Shown here in pieces: positions 33,177 through 41,421 of a stretch of DNA of 64,000 bases. Below the pieces are notes generated by a model. It was not told where the DNA came from. It made no database searches and saw only the letters and a list, made by a program, of their open reading frames with translations. This DNA is from Streptomyces sp. FIT100 (GTDB lineage Bacteria; Actinomycetota; Actinomycetes; Streptomycetales; Streptomycetaceae), in contig NZ_CP075715.1 in assembly GCF_024584805.1 (NCBI RefSeq), positions 4,412,526 through 4,476,525 of the forward strand. The letters run 5' to 3'. Position numbers and translations under genes: made by a program. Each line of letters begins with the position of its first letter. Within the stretch, counting starts at the first letter, position 1.

Positions 33177-34262
33177 ATGGGTCCCCATCCTGCGGTCGCG
33201 GCGATACGCCTGGCGGTCCGCCGCGTACTCCACGACGTACTCAACGAACTGAACGAGATCCCCCGCCCCGCCACCGGCCGCCCCGGCACGCTCCGCCCCG
33301 GAACGCTCCACACCGGACAGCGGGCCACCGCCGGACCGCTCGCGACGGCCGAGCGCCCCCTCGTCCTCGTCGCCTGCTCCGGCGGCGCCGACTCCATGGC
33401 GCTCGCGTCCGCCCTCGCCTTCGAGGCCCCCAAGCTCTCCGTGCGCGCCGGCGGCATCACCGTCGACCACGGACTTCAGACCGGCTCCGGCCTCCGCGCC
33501 GCCGAGGTCGCCGCCCGCCTCACCGCCCTGCGCCTCGACCCGGTCGAGGCCATCGCCGTGAGCGTCGGCCGCGACGGCGGACCCGAGGCCGCGGCCCGCG
33601 ACGCCCGCTACGCCGCCCTGGACGAGGCCGCCGACCGCCTCGGCGCCGCCGCGGTGCTGCTCGGCCACACCCGCGACGACCAGGCCGAGACGGTCCTGCT
33701 CGGCCTCGCCCGCGGCTCCGGCATCCGCTCGCTCTCCGGCATGGCCGCCGTGTCCCCATCCGGCCGCTACCGCCGCCCCTTCCTCCAGCTCGACCGGCAG
33801 ACCGCCCGCAAGGCGTGCCTCGTCCAGCAGCTGCCCGTCTGGGACGACCCGATGAACGCCGACCCCGCGTACACCCGCTCGCGGCTGCGCCACGAGGGCC
33901 TGCCCGCCCTGGAGAAGGCGCTCGGCAAGGGCGTCGTCGAGGCGCTCGCCCGTACCGCCCAGCTCTCCCGCGACGATGCCGACGCCCTGGACGCCTGGGC
34001 CGCCGACGTGGACGCGTCCGTACGCGACGACGCCGGTCTCCTCGACTGCGCGAAGCTCTACGCCCTGCCCCCCGCGGTGCGCCGCAGGGTGCTCCGCCGC
34101 GCCCTGGTCGCAACCGGTTCACCTGCGGGTTCGCTCTTCGCACGGCACATCGAGGAGGTCGAGCGGCTGATCACCGGCTGGCGCGGCCAGGGGGCCATCA
34201 ACCTGCCCGGCCGGGTCGAGGCACGCCGCCAGGGTGGCAGACTGGTCATTCGGCAAGGCTGA
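33177..34262 (+). CDS. tilS: tRNA(Ile)-lysidine synthetase
   Basis: A 361-aa N-type ATP pyrophosphatase. The PP-loop is SGGADS at residues 68-73; GHTRDDQAETVLLGLARGSG and DDPMNADPAYTRSRLRHE are the conserved anticodon-loop processing segments. It modifies C34 of the AUA-reading tRNA-Ile to lysidine, which is essential for decoding. A Pro/Thr-rich insert precedes the PP-loop (residues 30-60). Followed by hpt, the usual partner. Confidence 0.93.
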   Translation: MGPHPAVAAIRLAVRRVLHDVLNELNEIPRPATGRPGTLRPGTLHTGQRATAGPLATAERPLVLVACSGGADSMALASALAFEAPKLSVRAGGITVDHGLQTGSGLRAAEVAARLTALRLDPVEAIAVSVGRDGGPEAAARDARYAALDEAADRLGAAAVLLGHTRDDQAETVLLGLARGSGIRSLSGMAAVSPSGRYRRPFLQLDRQTARKACLVQQLPVWDDPMNADPAYTRSRLRHEGLPALEKALGKGVVEALARTAQLSRDDADALDAWAADVDASVRDDAGLLDCAKLYALPPAVRRRVLRRALVATGSPAGSLFARHIEEVERLITGWRGQGAINLPGRVEARRQGGRLVIRQG

Positions 34263-34320
34263 GCCGGCCGAGCCGGTTGCGGGCAAGCGGGCCGAGAAGC
34301 CGAGACAGAAAGCGACGCGG

Positions 34321-34875
34321 GTGAACGAGAAGGACATGGGCGCCGACCTCAAATCGGTCCTCATCACCAAAGAAGAGATCGACGCGAAGCTGGCAGAGCT
34401 GGCCGCGAAGATCGACGCGGAGTACGCGGGCAAGGACCTGCTCATCGTCGGAGTCCTCAAGGGCGCCGTGATGGTGATGGCGGACCTGGCGCGTGCGCTG
34501 TCCACCCCCGTCACGATGGACTGGATGGCCGTCTCCTCGTACGGCGCCGGCACCCAGTCCTCCGGTGTGGTCCGCATCCTCAAGGACCTGGACACCGACA
34601 TCAAGGGCAAGCACGTCCTGATCGTCGAGGACATCATCGACTCGGGGCTGACCCTGTCCTGGCTGCTGTCGAACCTGGGCTCGCGCGAGCCGGCGTCGCT
34701 CGAGGTCTGCACGCTGCTGCGCAAGCCGGACGCGGCCAAGGTCGCGATCGACGTGAAGTGGATCGGATTCGACATCCCGAACGAGTTCGTCGTCGGATAC
34801 GGCCTGGACTACGCCGAGAAGTACCGCAACCTCCCGTTCGTGGGCACGCTCGCCCCGCACGTCTACGGCGGCTGA
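34321..34875 (+). CDS. hpt: hypoxanthine phosphoribosyltransferase
   Basis: A 184-aa purine-salvage enzyme. The PRPP-binding loop is VLIVEDIIDSGLTL; VGVLKGAVMVMADL and WMAVSSYGAGTQSSG (flexible loop) are typical. It makes IMP or GMP from hypoxanthine or guanine. The start is uncertain: GTG 34321 is used, ATG 34336 would give 179 aa. Lies 58 bp after tilS and before ftsH, the conserved tilS-hpt-ftsH order. Confidence 0.94.
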   Translation: MNEKDMGADLKSVLITKEEIDAKLAELAAKIDAEYAGKDLLIVGVLKGAVMVMADLARALSTPVTMDWMAVSSYGAGTQSSGVVRILKDLDTDIKGKHVLIVEDIIDSGLTLSWLLSNLGSREPASLEVCTLLRKPDAAKVAIDVKWIGFDIPNEFVVGYGLDYAEKYRNLPFVGTLAPHVYGG

Positions 34876-35046
34876 ACCCGGCGGCCCGGGCACGGGAACC
34901 AGGACCGTCTTCCCGCCGTTGGAGCATGGGAAGGCGGTCCCGGGTGACAATGCTGGGGTACCTTCCGAAGAACAGTCTTTTCAGTTGAGTCTCATAGCAG
35001 CATTTACCTACGGGCAGGAGGGACGGAGCGACACCGCTCCGTATGG

Positions 35047-37095
35047 ATGGACGTGAAGCGATACTTCCGTGGGCCGGTCATGTGGATCGTGCTGGCCGTC
35101 CTCGCCGTGGTCGTGCTGATGCAGGTCGTCGGCTCGTCGGGCGGCTACAAGACGGTGGACACCGCCGAGGTTGTCCAGGCGATCGACAAGAACCAGGTCG
35201 AGCAGGCCAAGCTGACCACCGGTGACGAACAGGTCATCAAGATCGAGCTGAAGGACGGCCAGAAGGTCGACGGCAGCGACAAGGTCCAGGCGAGCTACAT
35301 CGGCGACCAGGGCGTCGCGCTCGCCGACAAGCTGCAGCAGAAGTACGACGCGGGTCAGATCGAGAAGGGGTACACGGTCTCGCCCGAGCGGCAGAGCCCG
35401 TTCCTCTCGGTGCTGCTCTCGCTGCTGCCCTTCGTCCTCATCGTGGTCGTCTTCCTGTTCCTGATGAACCAGATGCAGGGCGGCGGCTCCCGGGTGATGA
35501 ACTTCGGGAAGTCCAAGGCCAAGCTCATCACCAAGGACACCCCCAAGACCACCTTCTCCGACGTCGCGGGCGCCGACGAGGCCGTCGAGGAGCTCCACGA
35601 GATCAAGGAGTTCCTCCAGGAGCCGGCGAAGTTCCAGGCCGTCGGTGCCAAGATCCCCAAGGGCGTGCTGCTGTACGGCCCGCCCGGCACGGGCAAGACG
35701 CTCCTCGCGCGCGCCGTCGCGGGTGAGGCCGGCGTCCCGTTCTACTCGATCTCCGGTTCCGACTTCGTCGAGATGTTCGTCGGTGTCGGTGCCTCGCGCG
35801 TCCGCGACCTCTTCGAGCAGGCCAAGGCGAACGCCCCGGCGATCGTCTTCGTCGACGAGATCGACGCGGTGGGCCGCCACCGCGGCGCCGGCCTCGGCGG
35901 CGGGCACGACGAGCGCGAGCAGACGCTCAACCAGCTGCTCGTCGAGATGGACGGCTTCGACGTCAAGGGCGGCGTCATCCTGATCGCCGCCACCAACCGC
36001 CCGGACATCCTCGACCCGGCGCTGCTGCGCCCCGGCCGCTTCGACCGGCAGATCGCTGTCGACCGACCGGACATGCAGGGCCGCCTGGAGATCCTCAAGG
36101 TCCACCAGAAGGGCAAGCCGGTCGCCCCGGACGTCGACCTGTCCGCCGTCGCGCGGCGTACGCCCGGCTTTACCGGTGCCGATCTGTCGAACGTGCTGAA
36201 CGAGGCCGCCCTGCTGACGGCCCGCAGCGACAAGAAGCTGATCGACAACCACTTCCTGGACGAGGCGATCGACCGCGTCGTGGCGGGCCCGCAGAAGCGG
36301 ACCCGGATCATGTCCGACAAGGAGAAGAAGATCACCGCGTACCACGAGGGCGGACACGCCCTGGTGGCGGCGGCCTCTCCGAACTCGGACCCGGTCCACA
36401 AGATCACGATCCTGTCCCGCGGCCGTGCCCTGGGCTACACGATGGTGCTCCCGGACGAGGACAAGTACTCGACCACGCGCAACGAGATGCTCGACCAGCT
36501 GGCCTACATGCTGGGCGGCCGCGCGGCCGAGGAGCTCGTCTTCCACGACCCGACGACGGGCGCGGCGAACGACATCGAGAAGGCCACGACCACCGCCCGC
36601 GCGATGGTCACGCAGTACGGCATGACCGAGCGGCTCGGCGCCATCAAGTTCGGTGGCGACAACAGCGAGCCGTTCCTGGGCCGTGAGATGGCGCATCAGC
36701 GCGACTACTCGGAAGAGGTCGCGGCGCTGGTCGACGAAGAGGTCAAGAAGCTCATCGAGACCGCGCACAACGAGGCCTGGGAGATCCTCGTCGAGAACCG
36801 CGACGTCCTCGACAACCTGGTCCTCGCGCTGCTGGAGAAGGAGACCCTCGGCAAGGAGGAGATCGCCGAGATCTTCGCCCCGATCGTGAAGCGTCCGGCC
36901 CGCCCGGCGTGGACCGGCTCCTCGCGGCGCACGCCGTCGACCCGCCCGCCGGTGCTCTCCCCGAAGGAGCTGGCGCTGACCAACGGCGCGGCGAACACCA
37001 CAGCCAACGGGACCGCGGGTTCGTCGGCCGGCGCGGTGACGGATGTCACCAAGTCGGCGGCCGAGTCGGTCCAGGAGGAGCGACCGGAGGCCTGA
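35047..37095 (+). CDS. ftsH: ATP-dependent zinc metalloprotease FtsH
   Basis: A 682-aa membrane-bound AAA+ protease. Two transmembrane helices (residues ~10-28 and ~120-140) flank a ~90-residue outer domain. Walker A is GPPGTGKT (211-218), Walker B VFVDEID (267-273), second region of homology ATNRPDILDPALLRPGR. The protease zinc site is HEGGH (433-437; HEAGH in many bacteria). The C-terminal ~60 residues are low-complexity and Ala/Thr-rich. It degrades misfolded membrane proteins and regulators. The 171-bp leader from hpt has AGGAGGGACGG before the start region. Confidence 0.96.
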   Translation: MDVKRYFRGPVMWIVLAVLAVVVLMQVVGSSGGYKTVDTAEVVQAIDKNQVEQAKLTTGDEQVIKIELKDGQKVDGSDKVQASYIGDQGVALADKLQQKYDAGQIEKGYTVSPERQSPFLSVLLSLLPFVLIVVVFLFLMNQMQGGGSRVMNFGKSKAKLITKDTPKTTFSDVAGADEAVEELHEIKEFLQEPAKFQAVGAKIPKGVLLYGPPGTGKTLLARAVAGEAGVPFYSISGSDFVEMFVGVGASRVRDLFEQAKANAPAIVFVDEIDAVGRHRGAGLGGGHDEREQTLNQLLVEMDGFDVKGGVILIAATNRPDILDPALLRPGRFDRQIAVDRPDMQGRLEILKVHQKGKPVAPDVDLSAVARRTPGFTGADLSNVLNEAALLTARSDKKLIDNHFLDEAIDRVVAGPQKRTRIMSDKEKKITAYHEGGHALVAAASPNSDPVHKITILSRGRALGYTMVLPDEDKYSTTRNEMLDQLAYMLGGRAAEELVFHDPTTGAANDIEKATTTARAMVTQYGMTERLGAIKFGGDNSEPFLGREMAHQRDYSEEVAALVDEEVKKLIETAHNEAWEILVENRDVLDNLVLALLEKETLGKEEIAEIFAPIVKRPARPAWTGSSRRTPSTRPPVLSPKELALTNGAANTTANGTAGSSAGAVTDVTKSAAESVQEERPEA

Positions 37096-37135
37096 CCAGG
37101 CATTATCCGGCTCCGACCAACGCGGTGCCGGAATG

Positions 37136-37181
37136 AACGCCGCACCTCCCGGGTTCTAGCCTGGGAGGTGCGGCGTTTTTT
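37136..37181 (+). terminator. intrinsic terminator after ftsH
   Basis: A perfect 15-bp stem AACGCCGCACCTCCC / GGGAGGTGCGGCGTT, 12-nt loop, then a TTTTTT run. It separates ftsH from folE. Confidence 0.93.
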
Positions 37182-37245
37182 CGCGACGATTTCACGCCAT
37201 AGCCGCTGCGGCGCCATGGCAGAGCACAGGAACGAGGCAGCACAG

Positions 37246-37851
37246 ATGACCGACCCGGTGACGCTGGACGGCGAGGGGACGATCGGCGAGTTCGACGAGA
37301 AGCGCGCCGAGAACGCCGTACGTGAACTCCTCATCGCGGTCGGCGAAGACCCGGACCGCGAGGGCCTGCGGGAGACGCCGGGCCGGGTGGCCCGGGCGTA
37401 CAAGGAGATATTCGCGGGGCTGTGGCAGCGTCCCGAAGAGGTGCTGACGACGACGTTCGACCTGGGCCACGACGAGATGGTGCTGGTGAAGGACATCGAA
37501 CTGGTCAGCTGCTGCGAGCACCACCTGGTCCCGTTCAGGGGCGTCGCCCACGTGGGCTACATCCCGTCGACCACCGGCAAGATCACCGGCCTCTCCAAGC
37601 TGGCCCGCCTCGTCGACGTCTTCGCCCGCCGGCCGCAGGTGCAGGAGCGGCTGACGACGCAGATCGCGGACTCGCTGATGGAGATCCTGGAGCCGCGCGG
37701 CGTGATCGTCGTCATCGAGTGCGAGCACATGTGCATGTCGATGCGCGGCATCCGCAAGCCGGGCGCCAAGACGATCACCTCGGCGGTGCGGGGCCAGCTG
37801 CGGGACGTCGCGACACGCAACGAGGCGATGAGCCTGATCATGGCGCGATAG
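37246..37851 (+). CDS. folE: GTP cyclohydrolase I
   Basis: A 201-aa enzyme that opens GTP to dihydroneopterin triphosphate, the first step of folate synthesis. Zinc ligands are Cys90 and His93 in SCCEHHLVPF and Cys163 in CEHMCMSMRG. ATG 37246 (MTDPVTLDGEG) has GAGG at proper distance; ATG 37216 is in frame, but the familiar N terminus and better site favour 37246. The rest of the pathway (folK, folB, folP) lies just downstream on the other strand. Confidence 0.95.
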   Translation: MTDPVTLDGEGTIGEFDEKRAENAVRELLIAVGEDPDREGLRETPGRVARAYKEIFAGLWQRPEEVLTTTFDLGHDEMVLVKDIELVSCCEHHLVPFRGVAHVGYIPSTTGKITGLSKLARLVDVFARRPQVQERLTTQIADSLMEILEPRGVIVVIECEHMCMSMRGIRKPGAKTITSAVRGQLRDVATRNEAMSLIMAR

Positions 37852-37922
37852 TCGGATCGCCTTGTCGGCAGTGCCCGCTACGGTCCCGGTCAGTGGAGTC
37901 GACCGCTGATCAGGGAGTCGTC

Positions 37923-38096
37923 GTGGGGCATGGTCTTCCGAGCAAGCAGACAGTGAACCTTGCCGAGGGTCGTGACCAGGCGAGAAATGTTCAGGTCGGT
38001 GACCAACTGCGGAGCCTGGCGGGGGACCGAGCCGTGCACACAACCGTCACTTCCGTGACGGCGGCCAAGACACGCACGGTGGTGGAACCGTGGTGA
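37923..38096 (+). CDS. small protein with Hint-like N-terminal pattern
   Basis: A 57-aa ORF starting GTG after CAGGGAGTCGTC, a good ribosome site. The pattern SKQTVNLAEGRDQ, VQVGDQLRSL and VHTTVTSVTAAKT resembles the first blocks of intein/Hint domains (T-x-V-x-L-x-x-G ... V-x-x-G-D-x-V), but the Cys/Ser nucleophile and all later blocks are missing. It may be a small beta-rich protein or a remnant. Function unknown. Confidence 0.45.
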   Translation: MGHGLPSKQTVNLAEGRDQARNVQVGDQLRSLAGDRAVHTTVTSVTAAKTRTVVEPW

Positions 38097-38112
38097 GCCG
38101 GCACCGCATGGG

Positions 38113-38592
38113 CTACGCCGTCGGGACGTGGCCGTTGTCCTCGTCCTCGGGGAGCTTGCAGACGCGCTCCATGAAGAACGCCGCCGCGATCACGGCCAGG
38201 CCGGCCACGACCGCGAAGCCGGCGTAGATGACCTGGTCGCGGCGGGCGGGGATGTCGAGGAAGCCCAGCAGATAGACGCCCGCGCCGCCGTACATCCCGC
38301 TGACGAGCGCGGCGACCAGCGCGCTGGCCTGGCCGAAGACAACCGCGCGGGCCGCCATCAGGGGCTCGACGCCCTTCGCGTCGGGGCGGCGCTCGCGCTG
38401 GGCGCGCAGGCGGGCGCGCAGCGACAGCGCGGTCGCCGCCAGCACCGCCGCGATCGCCGCGAGGACGATCGGCGCGGCCAGCGGCACGCTCGGCAGTGTG
38501 CCGAACGAGTCCCACAGCCGCGCCCCGCCCCACGACAGGACCCCGGCCACCACGAAGAGCCCGGCCAGTACTCCGAGCCGAAGTTGCTTCAC
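38113..38592 (-). CDS. DUF3180 membrane protein
   Basis: A 159-aa protein with four hydrophobic segments (LGVLAGLFVVAGVLSWGGARL; PLAAPIVLAAIAAVLAATAL; SALVAALVSGMYGGAGVYLL; VIYAGFAVVAGLAVIAAAF) and a basic cytoplasmic loop. DUF3180 proteins are actinobacterial and sit directly after folK, as here (59 bp). Role unknown; a link to the folate operon is positional only. Confidence 0.85.
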   Translation of the reverse strand: MKQLRLGVLAGLFVVAGVLSWGGARLWDSFGTLPSVPLAAPIVLAAIAAVLAATALSLRARLRAQRERRPDAKGVEPLMAARAVVFGQASALVAALVSGMYGGAGVYLLGFLDIPARRDQVIYAGFAVVAGLAVIAAAFFMERVCKLPEDEDNGHVPTA

Positions 38593-38651
38593 CGTCTGTC
38601 CTTCGTGTCCGTGTCCGACCGCCGCCCTGGTGACTCTGAAGAGCCTAACGA

Positions 38652-39248
38652 CTACTCGGGCAGCCGGAGTTCCAGGTCCGCGCGTGGCACGACACCTTCC
38701 CGGCCCACGCCTACCAGCAGCTCGGCGACCGGGCCGCGGCCGGGCAGCTGGGCCTCCGGCTCGACGTCGTACCAGGGGACGAGGACGAAGGCGCGCTCAT
38801 GGGCGCGGGGGTGCGGCAGCGTGAGGACGGGGTCGTCCGAGATCACCTCGGCGTAGGCCACGATGTCCACGTCGATCGTCCGCGGCCCCCAGCGCTCCTC
38901 GCGCACCCGGTCGAACGCCTCCTCGATCGCCTGGCCGCGCTCCAGCAGGGAGCTGGGCGGCAGCGTGGTCTTCACGACCACCACCGCGTTCAGGTACGAC
39001 GGCTGGGAGCCGGGCTCGACGCCCCACGGCTCCGTCTCGTAGACGGGCGAGACGGCCCTGACCCGCACGCCCGGCGTGTCCTCCAGGGCGTCGATCGCGC
39101 CCTGGAGCGTCTCCAGCCGGTTGCCCAGGTTCGCGCCGAGCGCGATCACGGCTCGCTTGGGGTTCGACAGGGTGGTGTCCGCTGCGTCCACCTGCTCGAC
39201 CACGGAGGCCGGCACCGGCTGCACGGTGGGGTCGCTCATCATCGTCAT
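38652..39248 (-). CDS. folK: 2-amino-4-hydroxy-6-hydroxymethyldihydropteridine diphosphokinase
   Basis: A 198-aa HPPK. Key segments: ALGANLGNRLETLQGAIDAL, VSPVYETEPWGV and RWGPRTIDVDIVAY with the two catalytic Asp residues, LPHPRAHERAFVL. It pyrophosphorylates hydroxymethyldihydropterin using ATP. About 30 extra residues precede the fold. The start at 39248 overlaps the folB stop (ATGA). Confidence 0.94.
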   Translation of the reverse strand: MTMMSDPTVQPVPASVVEQVDAADTTLSNPKRAVIALGANLGNRLETLQGAIDALEDTPGVRVRAVSPVYETEPWGVEPGSQPSYLNAVVVVKTTLPPSSLLERGQAIEEAFDRVREERWGPRTIDVDIVAYAEVISDDPVLTLPHPRAHERAFVLVPWYDVEPEAQLPGRGPVAELLVGVGREGVVPRADLELRLPE

Positions 39249-39601
39249 CGGCTCCGGGTGATCGTGATGGTCACATCGTCGAAGGGGACGGTGATCGGGG
39301 CGTCCGGCTTGTGCACGACGACCTCGACCTCCTGGACGCCCTCGTGCTTGAGGCACTGCTGGGCGATGCGCTCCGCCAGCGTCTCGATCAGGTCGACGGG
39401 CTCGCCCTGGACGACGTCGACGACCTCCTCCGCCACCACTCCGTAGTGCACGGTCTTCGCCAGGTCGTCGTCGGCCGCCGCGGGGCGGGTGTCGATGCAG
39501 AGCACCAGATCGACGATGAAAGTCTGGCCCTCCTCCCGTTCCCGGGGGAAGACGCCATGGTGCCCGCGGGCCTTGAGGCCGCGCAGCGCGACACGATCCA
39601 C
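39245..39601 (-). CDS. folB: dihydroneopterin aldolase
   Basis: A 118-aa enzyme with LRGLKARGHHGVFPREREEG (catalytic Glu) and VVVHKPDAPITVPFDDV (catalytic Lys). It splits dihydroneopterin to hydroxymethyldihydropterin and glycolaldehyde. GTG 39601 has AGGAG 8 bp upstream; a GTG three codons earlier lies inside the ribosome site. Coupled to folK. Confidence 0.94.
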   Translation of the reverse strand: MDRVALRGLKARGHHGVFPREREEGQTFIVDLVLCIDTRPAAADDDLAKTVHYGVVAEEVVDVVQGEPVDLIETLAERIAQQCLKHEGVQEVEVVVHKPDAPITVPFDDVTITITRSR

Positions 39602-39794
39602 GCGAATCACTCCTGCTGTCGTTGGTCCTGCGCGCAGGCGGCCGCGTGCGGACGGCAGCGGTGCGCTGGTTCGAATCTACCTGCGGGCGCCGACAGGGCT
39701 CGCCCACGGGGGCTATGGACAACGGCCTCTACGACTGGTAGCGGCGCCTACCCGACAACCGTGAAAACGAACCCCTACCGGCCTGTTTGCCCAG

Positions 39795-40256
39795 TCATGA
39801 GAGCGACTCGTCGTCCTGTTCCTCATCGGATTCGGCCAGGACGGGTGAACCGTGATGTGACCAGATTCTCCAGCCGTCGGGTGTGCGGCGGAACACATTC
39901 GTGGCCACCACCAGCTGTCCGACGAGCGGTCCGAGCTCGCCGGCCTCCTCCGCGGGCCCGCCACTGAGGATGTTCTCGGTGCAGGTCACGAGGGCCGTGT
40001 CGCCGGCCACGCTCACCCGCACATCCGTGAGGAAGAACTGGATGTACTCGGTGTGGGACATGATGAGCGCGTACGAGCGCAGCACCTCGCCCCGCCCGGA
40101 GAGCACCGGCCAGCCCGGGTGCACGCAGGAGATGTCGTCGTCGTTCTCGCCGTCCAGCCAGAGCTCGGAGATCCCGTCGAAATCGCCGCGCTCCATGGCC
40201 TCGTAGAACGCGGTGTTGGCCTCCTCGACCGCCTCCACGTCGGTACGGGCGCTCAC
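39795..40256 (-). CDS. nuclear transport factor 2-like (SnoaL) protein
   Basis: A 153-aa cone-fold protein: VEEANTAFYEAMERGDFDGI, SCVHPGWPVLSGRGEVL and VVATNVFRRTPDGWRIWSHH are the standard blocks. Conserved between folB and folP in Streptomyces; possible pterin or hydrolase role is not known. Its GTG start overlaps the stop of the last of three tandem mini-ORFs (GTGA), and GGAAGGG sits 4 bp before it. Confidence 0.9.
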   Translation of the reverse strand: MSARTDVEAVEEANTAFYEAMERGDFDGISELWLDGENDDDISCVHPGWPVLSGRGEVLRSYALIMSHTEYIQFFLTDVRVSVAGDTALVTCTENILSGGPAEEAGELGPLVGQLVVATNVFRRTPDGWRIWSHHGSPVLAESDEEQDDESLS

Positions 40257-40348
40257 TGTGCCCTTCCGTTCACCGCTCCGCCCGCGGGGCGCGAGGGTGT
40301 GGCCGTCGTGGTTGTCTGCGGGTCGGTGGCCTCGCGTGCGTCGCTCAC
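40253..40348 (-). CDS. tandem mini-ORF 3 (31 aa)
   Basis: Same N-terminal 18 residues as the other copies, then SRPAGGAVNGRAQ instead of LRRVGGEANGRAQ. Its stop overlaps the NTF2-like gene start (GTGA). As the most diverged copy it may be the ancestral linker. Confidence 0.4.
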   Translation of the reverse strand: MSDAREATDPQTTTTATPSRPAGGAVNGRAQ

Positions 40349-40440
40349 TGTGCCCTTCCGTTCGCTTCTCCGCCCACTCGGCGCAGCGGTGTGGCCGTCG
40401 TGGTTGTCTGCGGGTCGGTGGCCTCCCGTGCGTCGCTCAC
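40345..40440 (-). CDS. tandem mini-ORF 2 (31 aa)
   Basis: Nearly identical to mini-ORF 1. GTG overlaps its stop by GTGA, with GGAAGGG 4 bp upstream. Confidence 0.4.
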   Translation of the reverse strand: MSDAREATDPQTTTTATPLRRVGGEANGRAQ

Positions 40441-40532
40441 TGTGCCCTTCCGTTCGCTTCTCCGCCCACTCGGCGCAGCGGTGTGGCCGTCATGGTTGTC
40501 TGCGGGTCGGTGGCCTCGCGTGCGTCGCTCAC
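40437..40532 (-). CDS. tandem mini-ORF 1 (31 aa)
   Basis: GTG overlaps the folP stop (GTGA). It begins VSDAREATDPQTTT and ends EANGRAQ. GAGGGAG in the end of folP serves as ribosome site. Has a Met in place of the fourth Thr of the other copies. Whether the peptide matters or only its translation is unknown. Confidence 0.4.
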   Translation of the reverse strand: MSDAREATDPQTTMTATPLRRVGGEANGRAQ

Positions 40533-41392
40533 GACGCTCCCTCGACGGCCCTGGCGACCCGTACGGCGTCAGCGGTGGCCCGTACCTCGTGGACCCGGAC
40601 GGCCCAGGCGCCCTCGTGGGCGGCGATCGCGGAGACCGCGGCGGTGGCCGCGTCGCGCTCGCGCGCGGGCGGCGGGGTGGCGGCGCCCTCGGCGAGCACA
40701 TGGCCGAGGAACCGCTTGCGGGAGGCGGCGACCAGCAGCGGGCGGCCGAGCGCGCGCAGCTCGGCGAGGCGGGCGATGAGCGCGAGGTCGTGCTCGGCCC
40801 GCTTGGCGAAGCCGAGGCCGGGGTCGACGACGAGCCGCTCGGCGGCGATGCCTCCCGTGATCACGGCGTCCATGCGGTCGCGCAGCTCGGCGACGACTTC
40901 GGCGACGACGTCCCCGTACACCGCCCGGCTGTTCATGTCCTCGCTGAAGCCGCGCCAGTGCATGACGACGAACGGCACCTCCGCGGCGGCCACCGCCGGG
41001 ACCATCTCCGGGTCGGCGAGGCCGCCGGAGACGTCGTTGACCAGTACCGCGCCCGCGGCGACCGCCTGCGCGGCGACCGAGGCGCGCATGGTGTCGACGG
41101 AGACGGCGACGCCCTCGGCGGCCAGGCCCCGGACGACGGGGATGACGCGGCGCAGCTCCTCGTCCTCGTCCACGCGGGTGGCGCCCGGCCGGGTGGACTC
41201 GCCGCCGACGTCGATGAGGTCGGCGCCCTCGGCGACGAGGTCGAGGCCGTGCTTGACCGCGGCCGTGGTGTCGAACCAGCGGCCCCCGTCGGAGAAGGAG
41301 TCCGGCGTCACATTGACGACTCCCATGACCGCACAGCGGTCCCACTCCGGCAGGCCCGTGGCCGTGCCCCGTCCGCGCAACGACGTACTCAT
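40529..41392 (-). CDS. folP: dihydropteroate synthase
   Basis: A 287-aa TIM-barrel enzyme, target of sulfonamides. GVVNVTPDSFSDGG is the pterin/Mg2+ loop, DVGGESTRPGA the second flexible loop, and VDPGLGFAK and ASRKRFLG the pterin-binding strands. It joins hydroxymethyldihydropterin-PP to p-aminobenzoate. The stop overlaps the first mini-ORF; the gene heads a coupled chain running into the NTF2-like gene. Confidence 0.95.
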   Translation of the reverse strand: MSTSLRGRGTATGLPEWDRCAVMGVVNVTPDSFSDGGRWFDTTAAVKHGLDLVAEGADLIDVGGESTRPGATRVDEDEELRRVIPVVRGLAAEGVAVSVDTMRASVAAQAVAAGAVLVNDVSGGLADPEMVPAVAAAEVPFVVMHWRGFSEDMNSRAVYGDVVAEVVAELRDRMDAVITGGIAAERLVVDPGLGFAKRAEHDLALIARLAELRALGRPLLVAASRKRFLGHVLAEGAATPPPARERDAATAAVSAIAAHEGAWAVRVHEVRATADAVRVARAVEGAS

Positions 41393-41421
41393 GCGTCCAG
41401 CCTAGGCCCGTGAGCGGCCGG

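Larger units (their letters stand above)
40251..40526. repeat. 92-bp tandem repeat, three copies
   Basis: Units begin at 40251, 40343 and 40435, with GCTCAC beginning again at 40527: exact 92-bp period. The folP-proximal two units differ at very few positions; the unit next to the NTF2-like gene diverges in its middle third. On the minus strand each unit carries GGAAGGGCACA followed by GTGA, so each repeat brings its own ribosome site and overlapping stop/start. Confidence 0.95.

Noticed and set aside
34876..35046. Redox-type (GGAAT-N18-GTT) promoter before ftsH
   Set aside because: Only partial hexamer matches at wrong spacing were found.
37168..37245. Longer FolE starting inside the ftsH terminator
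   Set aside because: Would begin in the terminator's right arm; ATG 37246 has a ribosome site and the usual N terminus.
40251..40526. CRISPR array or insertion-sequence remnant
   Set aside because: Units are contiguous without spacers and 92 bp long, and there is no cas gene, transposase or terminal inverted repeat.
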